A DNA stretch of 64,000 bases from Natronoglycomyces albus (lineage in GTDB: Bacteria > Actinomycetota > Actinomycetes > Mycobacteriales > Micromonosporaceae), in assembly GCF_016925535.1 (NCBI RefSeq), contig NZ_CP070496.1, positions 3,224,001 through 3,288,000 of the forward strand, in the 5' to 3' direction. The translations under genes and the position numbers were made by a program. This document shows, piece after piece, positions 30,176 to 38,602 of this stretch (within the stretch, counting starts at the first letter, position 1; each line of letters begins with the position of its first letter). A model generated the notes under the pieces. The model did not search any database, was not told where the DNA came from, and worked only from the letters and a program-made list of their open reading frames with translations.

Positions 30176-30187
30176 GGCGTTTCTCCT

Positions 30188-30964
30188 TTAGGAACGCGAT
30201 GCGTCGCTAGTGGCAGCCATGTGGACCAGGTGCGGCGCATCCTTGTGGTTAGCTTCGGCCTCGGGTGGAAGGTCAGTTCGATAGGGATGACTAGGGGGCT
30301 GCTCTGGGCTCGGGTGAGCGCTTCGGTAGATTTCCGCGTCGCCACTGTGGTCACCAGATTGGGCTGAGCCTGCGGCGATTTCGGTGCAAGGAGTCTGTTG
30401 TGGGCCAAAAGAGGTGTCGATGCTCTTGCCTTCTCCCACCGGGGCCAACACCCGCCACCGAGCCGGGATGTCGGTCACGACCAGCGCTTGAGCCCCCACG
30501 ACGGCACCTTCGCCAATGGTGATGGGCCCGAGCACAGTGGAATTGGCCCCGAGAATCACTCCGTTGTGGACAACCGGATGCCTTCGTTCGCCGTCAGGGC
30601 GCGCGCAATCCCGCCACCAGCCGACAGCCCCAAGCGTCACCTGGTGGTAAATAGTGACATCGTCGCCGACGGTGGCCGTTTCCCCAATGACGACGGCAGC
30701 GCCATGGTCTATGAGAACTCGTCGCCCCAAGTGCGCCCCGGGGTGTATCTCAACGCCGGTTTGCGAGCGGGCACTACGGGCTAGCGCGCGAGCGATAAGT
30801 CTGAGGCCGCAACGGTATAGCGGATGGGCGATGCGGTGAGTCCACAATGCGGGTAGAGCCGGGTGGGTGAAGGCTTCGAAGATGTTACGCACCGACGGGT
30901 CTCGTTGCACGATGGTGCGGACATCCTCCCTAAGTACTGAGAAGAATCCCCCTGGCCTGAACAT
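30188..30964 (-). CDS. cysE: Serine O-acetyltransferase
   Basis: 258 residues. N-terminal helices (REDVRTIVQRDPSVRNIFEAFTHPALPALWTHRIAHPLY) lead into left-handed beta-helix hexapeptide repeats (TGVEIHPGAHLGRRVLIDHGAAVVIGETATVGDDVTIYHQVTLGAVG), the CysE/EpsC signature, with catalytic HPG and DHG residues. It acetylates serine with acetyl-CoA to give O-acetylserine, the substrate of the next gene 12 bp downstream. An extra ~80-residue polar tail follows the catalytic domain and is unusual. Placement in this operon suggests a cluster-dedicated copy, not the general cysteine pathway gene. Confidence 0.87.
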   Translation of the reverse strand: MFRPGGFFSVLREDVRTIVQRDPSVRNIFEAFTHPALPALWTHRIAHPLYRCGLRLIARALARSARSQTGVEIHPGAHLGRRVLIDHGAAVVIGETATVGDDVTIYHQVTLGAVGWWRDCARPDGERRHPVVHNGVILGANSTVLGPITIGEGAVVGAQALVVTDIPARWRVLAPVGEGKSIDTSFGPQQTPCTEIAAGSAQSGDHSGDAEIYRSAHPSPEQPPSHPYRTDLPPEAEANHKDAPHLVHMAATSDASRS

Positions 30965-30991
30965 GGTGTCCTTTCCGGTGACGGTGCGGTT

Positions 30992-31588
30992 CTAGGCGAC
31001 TGGGGCCGGAACTGGCTGACGCGAGCCACAGGGCTCCGGCGAGGGCAACGCGGCCAGAGTCGCGGCAACGAGACGGTCAAGTCGGGAGCGGACCTCCGGG
31101 TCGGTAAAGCACCCGCCGCTGCGTTCCAGAGCGAAAGCACCACCAATAGCCACCGGGTCGCACTCCACGACCCGAGCCCCACAGTTGGTGAGGACCTCCC
31201 GCAAACGGGGTTGAACATTTTCGCCTCCGGCCCGGCCCGGAGAGGCGCTGGCGATGGCGACGGGGAGGCCGGTCAGTGGGGAGTTCCCGCCGGGGCGGGA
31301 GAGCCAATCGAGGGCGTTTTTCAACACTCCGGGTGGGAAGCCGTTGTAGGCCGGGGAGGAGATGACGAGGGCGTCAGCGTGGCCAACGGTGTCTTTGAGA
31401 GCTTGCACATCAGTACCGATTCCAGCGGACTCGATGTCTTCGCTGAAGTGTGGGAACTGAGCGATGGGGACATTCACGACGGCAAGATCGCGGTGGTGGC
31501 GAGTGATGATGTCGGTGATCGTGGCAATCACGGCGGAATTGACCGATTCACGGCGGATGCTGCCTGACATCACGGCAATGGTGGCCAT
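30992..31588 (-). CDS. NADPH-dependent FMN reductase family protein
   Basis: 198 residues with a flavodoxin-like fold: AVMSGSIRRESVNSAVI (FMN phosphate loop) and DALVISSPAYNGFPPGVLKNALDWLSRP. First gene of the seven-gene operon, 27 bp ahead of the serine acetyltransferase. It could supply reduced flavin to a partner or reduce a biosynthetic intermediate. The NRPS oxidation domain also uses FMN, but a direct link is speculation. The operon promoter should lie in 31589-31820, shared with the divergent HdeD-like gene. Confidence 0.82.
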   Translation of the reverse strand: MATIAVMSGSIRRESVNSAVIATITDIITRHHRDLAVVNVPIAQFPHFSEDIESAGIGTDVQALKDTVGHADALVISSPAYNGFPPGVLKNALDWLSRPGGNSPLTGLPVAIASASPGRAGGENVQPRLREVLTNCGARVVECDPVAIGGAFALERSGGCFTDPEVRSRLDRLVAATLAALPSPEPCGSRQPVPAPVA

Positions 31589-31820
31589 TTAGGTCGCTCC
31601 TCGGCTTGGTGATGGGAGGGCCTCGGCCAGTCCTAAGCGGCGTGGTCTAGCCCAGTGGCTGAGGTCTTCGGGTCTGGGCCAAGGATGATGCAGCGAGTTC
31701 CTGGACAGTTCCCAACCAATTCCCTTAGGCGAGGGTGGCCCGGCCGGGCACCGGGATTGTTTGGGAGGCAAAACCGGCTCATCGGCTCCCCGGCAACGCG
31801 AGTCGATGTAACCTTTAGTA

Positions 31821-32393
31821 ATGAAAGAGCTACTTTCCGCCAATTGGCCTCTAGTGGTGGCCCGTGGTTTCCTCGCTGTGCTCTTCGGGGTGATGGCTGT
31901 CGTCTGGCCGGGAATCACGTTGCTGTCGCTGGTGTTCCTGTTCGGCATTTACGCCCTTATCGACGGTTTCACCAGCGTTTTCGTCGGCTTGTCTCGTCTC
32001 AGCGGTGAACGGTGGATTCCGCTGGCTTCAGGTGGCCTGGGAATTCTCACCGGTATCCTCGTGCTGGCCTGGCCGGGCATCTCCGCCGTGGTCCTGCTGG
32101 TATTCGTGGCCATTTGGGCCTTGATCATCGGCTTTAGTCAATTGTGGTCAGCGCTGCGATTGCACGGTGACTTCACCGGTCGCGCCCTCATGGCATTGAG
32201 CGGAGTGGCCATCGTGGCGCTGGCCGTCTATATGTTGGCGCAGCCGGGGCAAGGCGCGGTCGCGCTGGTGTTCGGCATCGGGTTCTTGGCCATCGTGTGG
32301 GGTCTGTTCACGGTCGCGCTGGGCTTCCGGATGCGTTCAGTGGCTCGGCAGTTGGAGCAAGTCGATACCACTGAGAGCTCGCCGGTCTTGTGA
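31821..32393 (+). CDS. HdeD family membrane protein (DUF308)
   Basis: 190 residues with about six hydrophobic segments arranged as repeated pairs (VVARGFLAVLFGVMAVVWPGITLLSLVFLFGIYALIDG..., ASGGLGILTGILVLAWPGISAVVLLVFVAIWALIIG...), each with the WPG motif of HdeD/DUF308 proteins. The E. coli relative is linked to acid stress, but most actinobacterial members are uncharacterised. No ribosome site is visible, and a TAACCT hexamer ends seven bases before the ATG, so the mRNA may be leaderless. Confidence 0.85.
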   Translation: MKELLSANWPLVVARGFLAVLFGVMAVVWPGITLLSLVFLFGIYALIDGFTSVFVGLSRLSGERWIPLASGGLGILTGILVLAWPGISAVVLLVFVAIWALIIGFSQLWSALRLHGDFTGRALMALSGVAIVALAVYMLAQPGQGAVALVFGIGFLAIVWGLFTVALGFRMRSVARQLEQVDTTESSPVL

Positions 32394-32442
32394 GAGTTCG
32401 GCCCTGTCGCATCGCGTTGGGGTCGAACTGCTGTACCGAGCT

Positions 32443-33357
32443 CTATAGCTCTTGGTCGTCCTCGTCCACAGATTCACGCTCAATGTCAGCGATGGCGCTA
32501 TCGCGTCGTTTCAGGATCGAGGCCTGTTTGTCTCGCAGCCAATCGGCGCGCTCGCTGGCGCGCTGGATCGAATCGTCGGGTTCTGCGGGCTCAATCGGTA
32601 CCCCGCGCCGCCCGGTCTCGCGCTGGAAGAGCTGATCCAGTTCGGGAATCAGCACCATGACCGGGCCGGTGAACCACCCCGTTTGGGCTTCCTTGGTGCG
32701 AATCCATCCCTTGTACTCGATTTCGCACAGCACCTGCTGCTGCCCTGCCTCGTCCTCGTCCATTGCCCGCTGGGCGGTCAAAGCCCAGATGGTGAACAGT
32801 GCCCCAACGGCTTTCTTCGACACCCACGCCCGCCCTGGTACTGGCGGAAGAGCCCCGCGCATGGACTCGGCGCAGCCATCGGTGATGAGGCGCGACACGA
32901 TTTCGTCTATCGACCGGGTACGTAGAGCCTTAACTTTGTCCCACTTGGCAGTCCGGCCGTCGAAACCGATGAAGTCGGGACCAATATCGATGCGGCCGAA
33001 GCGATCGAGTTGATTGAGGAGGACGCCCGTACCACGACGCGGCTTTTCACCAGCGGTGATGAGCTGGCCCAGGCTCCAGTGCCAAGGCTCGGAAACCGGG
33101 TATGGGGGCAGCTGGACCCGCTGTAGCGTCGCTTTGACGTCCATTTCGTCGTAGGCGTTCTTAGCCGAAGCCCACGCCTGGGACACCGAAACACGGCTGT
33201 GTGCGGCAGTCTCGCGGGCACGCACGGAGGCCGACTGGGTCGAAGACACCACCGAGCCTGTGGCCGAGGTGGTCACGTCAGTTACTTTTTCGCCATAGGA
33301 CTTTGAGGCTTCCCCAGCTTGCTTGGCCGCGTTCGAAAGCCGGTCCTTAAAACTCAT
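32443..33357 (-). CDS. Hypothetical protein, unknown function
   Basis: 304 residues from ATG 33357 (MSFKDRLSNAAKQAGEASKSYGEK); the frame is open upstream but not convincing. Residues 1-70 are Ala/Ser/Thr/Lys-rich and probably helical, resembling apolipoprotein-like amphipathic repeats. A compact central region contains FGRIDIGPDFIGFDGRTAKWDKVKALRTRSI, which looks PH-like or short beta. An acidic, charged C-terminal helix ends in EDDQEL. No family recognised and no signal peptide. It lies 47 bp downstream of the MFS gene on the same strand. Confidence 0.6.
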   Translation of the reverse strand: MSFKDRLSNAAKQAGEASKSYGEKVTDVTTSATGSVVSSTQSASVRARETAAHSRVSVSQAWASAKNAYDEMDVKATLQRVQLPPYPVSEPWHWSLGQLITAGEKPRRGTGVLLNQLDRFGRIDIGPDFIGFDGRTAKWDKVKALRTRSIDEIVSRLITDGCAESMRGALPPVPGRAWVSKKAVGALFTIWALTAQRAMDEDEAGQQQVLCEIEYKGWIRTKEAQTGWFTGPVMVLIPELDQLFQRETGRRGVPIEPAEPDDSIQRASERADWLRDKQASILKRRDSAIADIERESVDEDDQEL

Positions 33358-33404
33358 GCAAGAAATATACCCATCTAAGGCAAGGACTTTTCCCAGCGCA
33401 AGAC

Positions 33405-34670
33405 CTATTTGACGAGGGCGGGCGCTTCCACTGGCTCGGTGGGAATGTGCTTCATGTTCCGCAGCGGGGAGAAGAACACTCCCAGAAACGCCACGCTCAA
33501 ACCCGCCCCGCCGATCCACATGGTCGTCTGTACCCCGAATGCCTGACCGAGGATTCCTCCGGTCAATCCACCGATGGGCATGGTTCCCCAGGCGATGAAA
33601 CGGATCGTGGCATTCATCCGCCCCAGCAGAGCATCAGGGGTGATTGCCTGCCGGAAACTGACCTGCGTGACGTTGTAAATAACGATGGTGGCCGAGGAGA
33701 TCGTCATCCCGGCGACAGCCAGCCAAAGTTTCCATCCTGGTTCGGCCCACGCCATCAACAGCATCATGGGGCCACCGACGAGGCACGATATCCAAATAAT
33801 GCGCCCTTGGCCTATGAGAGCGGCCAGCCGCCGGACACTCAACGCGCCGAGTATGCCACCTAGACCGACTACGGAGGAGATGAGTCCGATCATCGCCGGG
33901 CTGAGGCCGAGATTTTCGGTGTAGTACAGCATGATGATGGACATGACCATGGACGAGGAAAAAACGAAACTGGCAATGGTGATGACCACGGCCCGCAAGA
34001 TCGGATTTCCCACCACGAAGAAGAGACCCTCTCGAATCTCCCGGATCAGGTTTGCGTCAGGTTTTGGTTCCGGCTTAGGTTCCCGCTTGCGAATCCCCGC
34101 TACCGCCAGGGCCGAGCAGGCGATTCCCACTGCCGATACGGCCAGTGCGAACGGGGCGGTCAGGAGGGCGACGAGCTGACCACCTAGGCCGGGGCTGGCC
34201 ACTTCGGATACAGCCCGCATCGACTCGAGTTTGGCGTTGCCTTCTGGCAAGTTTCTTCGCCCCACCAGGTGTGGCAGATAACTTTGGTAGGCCACGTCGA
34301 AGAAGACGGTCGCGCAGCCGAGGGTGAAGGCGACCGCGTACAGCTGCCACATGGTGAGTAGGTCGAGGGCCCACGCGGCGGGCACTGTCAGCAGGGCACC
34401 GGCCCGGATGAGGTCACAGGTGATGAGGACGCGGCGGCGGCGCATCCGGTCGACCCAAGCTCCGGCTGGCAGGCCGATGAGGAGAAACGCGGCTGTTTGG
34501 CAGGCGGCCAAGAATCCCATTTGCAATGGTGAGGCGTCCAGGGCGATGACCGCAGTCAGGGGGAGGGCGATCAGAGTGGTGGCGAGGCCGAAGTGGCTGG
34601 CCGAGGTCGATATGAACAGGCCACGGTAGTCGTGGTCGCGCAGGAGCCCGAGGCGGGTTCGGATGCTCAT
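33405..34670 (-). CDS. MFS transporter, EntS/Tet(V)-like
   Basis: 421 residues with about 12 membrane segments, starting RLGLLRDHDYRGLFISTSASHFG; the loop GAWVDRMRRRRVLITCDLIRAG fits the enterobactin-exporter/macrolide-efflux branch. ATG 34670 lies about 30 bp downstream of a TGTCA-n3-TGACA palindrome, so a repressor is likely, but no regulator gene is adjacent. Probably a drug or metabolite efflux pump. Confidence 0.88.
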   Translation of the reverse strand: MSIRTRLGLLRDHDYRGLFISTSASHFGLATTLIALPLTAVIALDASPLQMGFLAACQTAAFLLIGLPAGAWVDRMRRRRVLITCDLIRAGALLTVPAAWALDLLTMWQLYAVAFTLGCATVFFDVAYQSYLPHLVGRRNLPEGNAKLESMRAVSEVASPGLGGQLVALLTAPFALAVSAVGIACSALAVAGIRKREPKPEPKPDANLIREIREGLFFVVGNPILRAVVITIASFVFSSSMVMSIIMLYYTENLGLSPAMIGLISSVVGLGGILGALSVRRLAALIGQGRIIWISCLVGGPMMLLMAWAEPGWKLWLAVAGMTISSATIVIYNVTQVSFRQAITPDALLGRMNATIRFIAWGTMPIGGLTGGILGQAFGVQTTMWIGGAGLSVAFLGVFFSPLRNMKHIPTEPVEAPALVK

Positions 34671-34699
34671 GGAGCCTCACTATCGGAGATTGAGAAATA

Positions 34700-34714
34700 A
34701 TGTCAGCTTGACAT
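34700..34714. promoter_or_regulatory. Candidate operator ATGTCA-gct-TGACAT
   Basis: A perfect 6-bp palindrome with a 3-bp spacer lies 30 bp ahead of the MFS start. A second half-site TGTCAGC recurs at 34746. The surrounding 34671-34890 shows no supported gene. Confidence 0.45.
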
Positions 34715-34890
34715 CACAATAGCATCATTGCGGCGCTGAATATAGTGTCAGCATGATGCTTTCTGACGCGGAACGCTGCCACCTAAGGCTCAACGTGCGC
34801 CTACCGGCACCTTCAGCCGCTTTGGCGCGGCGAGCTTTTCTGCGGCTATTCCACTGACAGCCGCCAACGGACCCTCATGAGCGCACACGC

Positions 34891-34932
34891 AAAAACGCCC
34901 ACCTAACAGTGTTTTAACTGCTAGATGGGCGC
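34891..34932 (-). terminator. Terminator downstream of tRNA-Thr
   Basis: Reading leftward, a long stem (34932-34896, with two or three mismatches) is followed by TTTTT (34895-34891). It ends the tRNA-Thr transcript. Confidence 0.75.
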
Positions 34933-34949
34933 ATATTGACTGTAGTCAG

Positions 34950-35025
34950 TGGAGCCGCCTGACGGAATCGAACCGTCGACCTATTCATTACGAGTGAATC
35001 GCTCTGCCGACTGAGCTAAGGCGGC
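34950..35025 (-). tRNA. tRNA-Thr (anticodon CGT)
   Basis: 76 nt including an encoded CCA. The acceptor stem pairs GCCGCCT with AGGCGGC, followed by a D-loop (AGTCGGCAGA) and the anticodon loop CTCGTAA closed by ATTCA/TGAAT, giving CGT. The T-arm contains GGTTCGATTCC. It reads ACG codons and lies 8 bp downstream of the SRP RNA on the same strand. Confidence 0.95.
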
Positions 35026-35028
35026 TGG

Positions 35029-35113
35029 GCCCCTCGCGCACCCGCTAGAGCTCACTTATCCTTGCTGCCTTCCGGCCCTGGGGAGGTTCATAAGGTAACG
35101 CCGCACGAGGGAC
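35029..35113 (-). ncRNA. ffs: Signal recognition particle RNA, small bacterial type
   Basis: Reading leftward, the conserved tip CCCCAGGGCCGGAAGGCAGC and AAGG matches the SRP RNA domain IV hairpin that binds Ffh. The ends pair (CCCTCGTGCG with CGCGAGGGG) to close one long hairpin of about 85 nt, the size of actinobacterial 4.5S-type SRP RNA. It is flanked by tRNA-Thr and the divergent tRNA-Ser. Exact ends are estimated from the pairing. Confidence 0.9.
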
Positions 35114-35243
35114 TCAAAAAGGGTACCTCACCGACAGCGCCCGCCACCGCCGGGGAGTAGCGACCCAGCTCACATTTTTGGGGCAACTTTGACGGTTTGG
35201 GGGGCCTCGCGGCCGCCGAGACCCATCCGGTAAAGTCTCTGGC

Positions 35244-35331
35244 GGAGGATTCGCCTAGTGGCCTATGGCGCTCGCTTGGAAAGCGGGTTGGGTGCAAGCC
35301 CTCAGGGGTTCGAATCCCCTATCCTCCGCCA
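35244..35331 (+). tRNA. tRNA-Ser (anticodon GGA)
   Basis: 88 nt including CCA. The acceptor stem is GGAGGAT/ATCCTCC, with the long variable arm typical of serine tRNA (GGGTTGGGTGCAAGCCCTC) and a T-arm GGGTTCGAATCCCC. The anticodon loop TTGGAAA gives GGA. tRNA genes like this are common integration sites; no integrase is visible nearby. Confidence 0.95.
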
Positions 35332-35356
35332 ACATTTGCAGGTTCACCTGCACGAA

Positions 35357-35395
35357 GAAGCCGGTCGACCTCGATGAGGTCGACCGGCTTCTTTC
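35357..35395 (+). terminator. Intrinsic terminator of tRNA-Ser
   Basis: A perfect 16-bp stem (35357-35372 with 35376-35391) has a GAT loop and is followed by TTTC. Confidence 0.9.
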
Positions 35396-35472
35396 ATATC
35401 TTGACCCGATGTAATCCGGTATTGTCCTTTGCTTAGGGCACGCAAGGGGCACACCTTGGGGACGCCATCACC

Positions 35473-37221
35473 TCAATCCCGGACGTTCTCCCGTTCCCCT
35501 CGCGACTGCTCTAGACCAAAAGCATGGCCGATGAAGGCCCGGATTCGTTTGGGCTGCTCGGCTTCCTCGCGGGTGGGTCCAGGCTTGGGGATCGTGTACG
35601 GCGGTTCGATCAGCTCATGGCGCAACGGCTTCACCGGCTCAATCCACGGATCCGCCGCGTCGCCGTCAGGGTTGGCTTTCCACTTACGGCCAGACTTCGG
35701 AATCCCGATGGGGTAGACGGTGACACCGTCCCGGTTAACCTTCAGCCGCAGAAAACACTTGGAATCGATGACGGACAGCCCGGCGAACAGTTCATTGGCG
35801 TTGACCCCATATCGGTTGGCCAAGAGCAGATACGCGCCAACCAGCCACACAGCGATCAGGCCCGCCAGACCTATATAGGCGATATAGGCGAGCGTGCCGG
35901 TGTAGTCCAGCCATCTCCACACTTGCACCCCGCCAAAGGCCAGGCCGATATGGGCCGCGCCGTGCCCTAGTCCCAAGACCCAATGCTTGATCATGCGCCC
36001 TCCGGCCACCGGCTGCGCGAACAGGGTTGCGATTCCCAACAGCCCAGCGCAGGCGGTCACCCCCGGCCCGGTCCCTTGTAGCAGGGAGACCAAGGCGATG
36101 AGATGAACGATGCCGAGGAAGGTCACGAATCCGGGGTTACGCCACGGCAACCGGTGGAAAATTCCGAAGCCGTAACGCCAGGACTTCGAACGGCTCGGGT
36201 AGGTTTCCACCAGCTGATAGTCACTGGAGGATTCCCCCACCTTGGAGACAGAGTCCTTCGGTGGCGCGGTGAGTTGAGTGGGCAGGTTGTGCGTCGGTGA
36301 CGTGTAGGCCCCGCCACCCCCAGCCGTGACGAGTTGACGATCGCCATCGATCTCGGCATAGCGCGCATAGTGGTGACGGTCCCCGGTCAGAATCAGGGGA
36401 ACGGTGGCTTCGCGAGGCTTGACGATCTTCTCTATGAAATAGTCGATGCGGTCGAAGGAGCGACGATCAAGCTCGGTCCACACCCACGATGGCTGCGGCA
36501 CACACAGAATGACCTTTTCCCTGGGAAGCATCCGTTGGGCCGCTTCGCGGAAGTACTCTAGCTGAGGCTCATCCAAGTAGGCGTCGAATTCGGCGTCGAT
36601 GGCGAATAGCCACCAATCGTGCGGAAGCTTCAGCGCAAAGTAGGAGCGCCGTTGTTTGGTCCGGAACCCGCCGAACTCACGGCGTTGCATGAAGAGGCGA
36701 CTAAACGCGGTCAGTCCGTCATACCAGTCGTGGTTGCCCGGTATCGCGTACAAATCGGTGGGCCGCTGCGGGTTGGCCGCCTGGTAGGGGCCTTTGGTGC
36801 GGTTTTCGTATTCGCGCCAGTTGGCACTGGGATACACCTCGTCGCCGCCCATGACGAGGACTTCGCCACGCGGCAGAGTTTCGCCGTCGATGTCAAGTTG
36901 GCTCTGCGCCATCGTGTGGGCGACCGAATAGGTCGCGTTAAACCCATCGCCGAGGTCGGCGACATAGTCGATCCACAACTCGTCTTTTTGCGAATGGTCG
37001 AAAACCTCTTGAGGATAGAACCCCAACAGTTCGCGTTTGTCCAGATAGGCTCCGAGCGCGCGGGCAAGCCCGAGGCGGGCGGCGGTGTCGGCCAGAACGC
37101 GAGGCGACAGCCATTTGACTGATCGCTGGGGAAAAAAGCGAAGCTGGCTTGGGCTCATGTCTGAGGGGCGATCTCGCATAAGGGCATACTGGCACATACC
37201 GCGCGATGAGGGAAGAGTCAA
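35473..37221 (-). CDS. Membrane-bound metallophosphoesterase
   Basis: About 570-582 residues. The N-terminal half is a calcineurin-like phosphoesterase: DYVADLGDGFN, VLVMGGDEVYPSA, IPGNHDWYDG (GNHD), and LTGDRHHYARY are the metal-ligand motifs. From about residue 375 there are roughly four hydrophobic segments (FVTFLGIVHLIALVSLL; AYIAYIGLAGLIAVWLVGAYLLL), then a cytosolic or external tail. Substrate unknown. Start may be Met at 37221, 37197 or 37179; the last (MRDRPSDMSP) is plausible. It ends just left of the T7SS locus but need not belong to it. Confidence 0.8.
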   Translation of the reverse strand: MTLPSSRGMCQYALMRDRPSDMSPSQLRFFPQRSVKWLSPRVLADTAARLGLARALGAYLDKRELLGFYPQEVFDHSQKDELWIDYVADLGDGFNATYSVAHTMAQSQLDIDGETLPRGEVLVMGGDEVYPSANWREYENRTKGPYQAANPQRPTDLYAIPGNHDWYDGLTAFSRLFMQRREFGGFRTKQRRSYFALKLPHDWWLFAIDAEFDAYLDEPQLEYFREAAQRMLPREKVILCVPQPSWVWTELDRRSFDRIDYFIEKIVKPREATVPLILTGDRHHYARYAEIDGDRQLVTAGGGGAYTSPTHNLPTQLTAPPKDSVSKVGESSSDYQLVETYPSRSKSWRYGFGIFHRLPWRNPGFVTFLGIVHLIALVSLLQGTGPGVTACAGLLGIATLFAQPVAGGRMIKHWVLGLGHGAAHIGLAFGGVQVWRWLDYTGTLAYIAYIGLAGLIAVWLVGAYLLLANRYGVNANELFAGLSVIDSKCFLRLKVNRDGVTVYPIGIPKSGRKWKANPDGDAADPWIEPVKPLRHELIEPPYTIPKPGPTREEAEQPKRIRAFIGHAFGLEQSRGERENVRD

Positions 37222-37243
37222 TTAACGTTGTGCCCCACGATCA

Positions 37244-37969
37244 TTACGGTGTGCGACGAGATGTTCTACCCAAAACCGCTGGTACTCCACGTTTGGGCCC
37301 CGTGCGCTCCGCAGAGGATTGTTTCGCTCTTGATACCTCGGGCGCAGAAGCCTCGATGGGGATTTCTGCGGTCGCCTGTTGGGTGGCCGTACGAGGTTGA
37401 TCGTTGCGCTTTGGCACCACAATGGCGGCGATGGCTGGTTCGGCTCCCACCGCTGGTGGAGGGTCGTATCGGGGCGGGTGTTTTAGTCTCGTGCGCGACT
37501 CGTCGTATATGGCGGCCGCGCGCGCGGCGATGTCACTGATGCGACCCGCATAGGGATTCCACAAGGCCGTCAGGTCCGGTTCCTTGGGCCTCCACAGCTG
37601 CACTGGGGTGTTGATCCATTGACGTAGCTCGTCGTTGGCTTGTTTGACTTGCCGCTGATGCTCGGCCACGGCTAGTTGTCGGGCCTGGTGCCATTCCTGC
37701 AAAACTTGGGCGATCTCAGCGCGCGCCCAGGCGGCGGTATCACACACTCGCTGCCAGGCCGATGCGTTTTCACGGGCCGCCTCCGAGGCTTGCCGCAATG
37801 CTCGCCCCATGCGGTCTAGTTCGGCGCACTGTTGCTGCGCAGCTTGACCCGACCACGACTCTTCCAAGCGTTGTCGAAGTTCTTGGGCACGCGCCAGTTT
37901 CTGCTCGCACGTTTGCGCGACTTTAACCCAGGCGTCGGCTTGCTGTTGCAACAGAGACTCATCTGCCAT
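37244..37969 (-). CDS. T7SS-associated helical protein
   Basis: 241 residues. The first ~125 are an all-helical, Gln/Ala-rich stretch with a WSG tripeptide (LEESWSGQAAQQQCAELDRMGRALRQ), like the WXG turn of ESX/PPE-type proteins. A Pro-rich tail (PPRYDPPPAVGAEPA...) ends in a basic C-terminus. Its ATG overlaps the stop of the gene upstream by 11 bp, so the two are coupled, as ESX pairs usually are. I infer a secreted ESX substrate or chaperone-partner, not a proven one. Confidence 0.6.
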   Translation of the reverse strand: MADESLLQQQADAWVKVAQTCEQKLARAQELRQRLEESWSGQAAQQQCAELDRMGRALRQASEAARENASAWQRVCDTAAWARAEIAQVLQEWHQARQLAVAEHQRQVKQANDELRQWINTPVQLWRPKEPDLTALWNPYAGRISDIAARAAAIYDESRTRLKHPPRYDPPPAVGAEPAIAAIVVPKRNDQPRTATQQATAEIPIEASAPEVSRAKQSSAERTGPKRGVPAVLGRTSRRTP

Positions 37970-38372
37970 GGTGACCCCGTAGGTTGGTCAAATATTCGTT
38001 GGAACCGCCTTGCTCGGCTATCACTTCCGTGGCCCGCTTGATGGCCTGTGCCTGCTGCTCATCGAGCTCGCCAAGCGAACGCAATGAGTGCTCCATAATG
38101 GCACCAACCCGCCGAAAACCAACCTCGACCTCTGCCAAAAGCTGAACGGTGTCTTGGGCGAGGGTGCCATGGGCACGAACGATCGCCTGCTCGGCAGTGG
38201 TCGCCTGCGGAGTACCAAAATCCGCCTCGGAGGGCTCCCGCAAGAGAAACTGACCGACGCGCTCTCGTTGTTGGGCAACATCGCCAGCCTCGGCAGCCAG
38301 GGCATCACAAATCTGTGACACAGCCGTGACATCTACTTCGCTTCCGCGCCGATTATTGGTGGGAACAGCCAT
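37959..38372 (-). CDS. T7SS-associated small helical protein
   Basis: 137 residues from ATG 38372. Helical throughout (VSQICDALAAEAGDVAQQRERVGQFLL..., AQDTVQLLAEVEVGFRRVGAIMEHSLRSLGELDEQQAQAI), with no signal peptide and no WXG motif. It is divergent from eccD (230 bp between starts) and coupled to the WSG-containing gene downstream. By position and fold it is probably the partner subunit of an ESX-like heterodimer. Confidence 0.55.
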   Translation of the reverse strand: MAVPTNNRRGSEVDVTAVSQICDALAAEAGDVAQQRERVGQFLLREPSEADFGTPQATTAEQAIVRAHGTLAQDTVQLLAEVEVGFRRVGAIMEHSLRSLGELDEQQAQAIKRATEVIAEQGGSNEYLTNLRGHHGR

Positions 38373-38602
38373 GCACCCAGTGTATGAGGACTCTGCCGCT
38401 GCGTCGTCGGACAAACGGACCAGTATTACAGCATTGTGGACGTCTGATTGCCACGACTTCGGCATAGGACCTGGTCGCCCACGACTATGCCCGTGCGTAA
38501 TCGGCCGCCGCTGAACTGACGGGGCATGCGCGGCCATGAGAGGGGATGCATCCGTTGGCTACGATGAAACCTCTCCCCGCACCGAATTCTTAGGACGCAT
38601 CC

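Noticed and set aside
29216-31588. Considered D-cycloserine-type pathway
   Set aside because: A CysK-like enzyme, acetyltransferase, ATP-grasp and MFS are present, but the heme enzyme, arginase-like and racemase partners are not, and the acetyltransferase is of the serine hexapeptide type.
34753-34857. 34-codon ORF beginning MMLSDAERCHLRL
   Set aside because: The start looks regulator-like, but it ends quickly, has no ribosome site and no detectable remainder downstream.
35244-35460. tRNA-Ser as an att site of an integrated element
   Set aside because: No integrase gene and no second copy of the tRNA 3' end found by eye.
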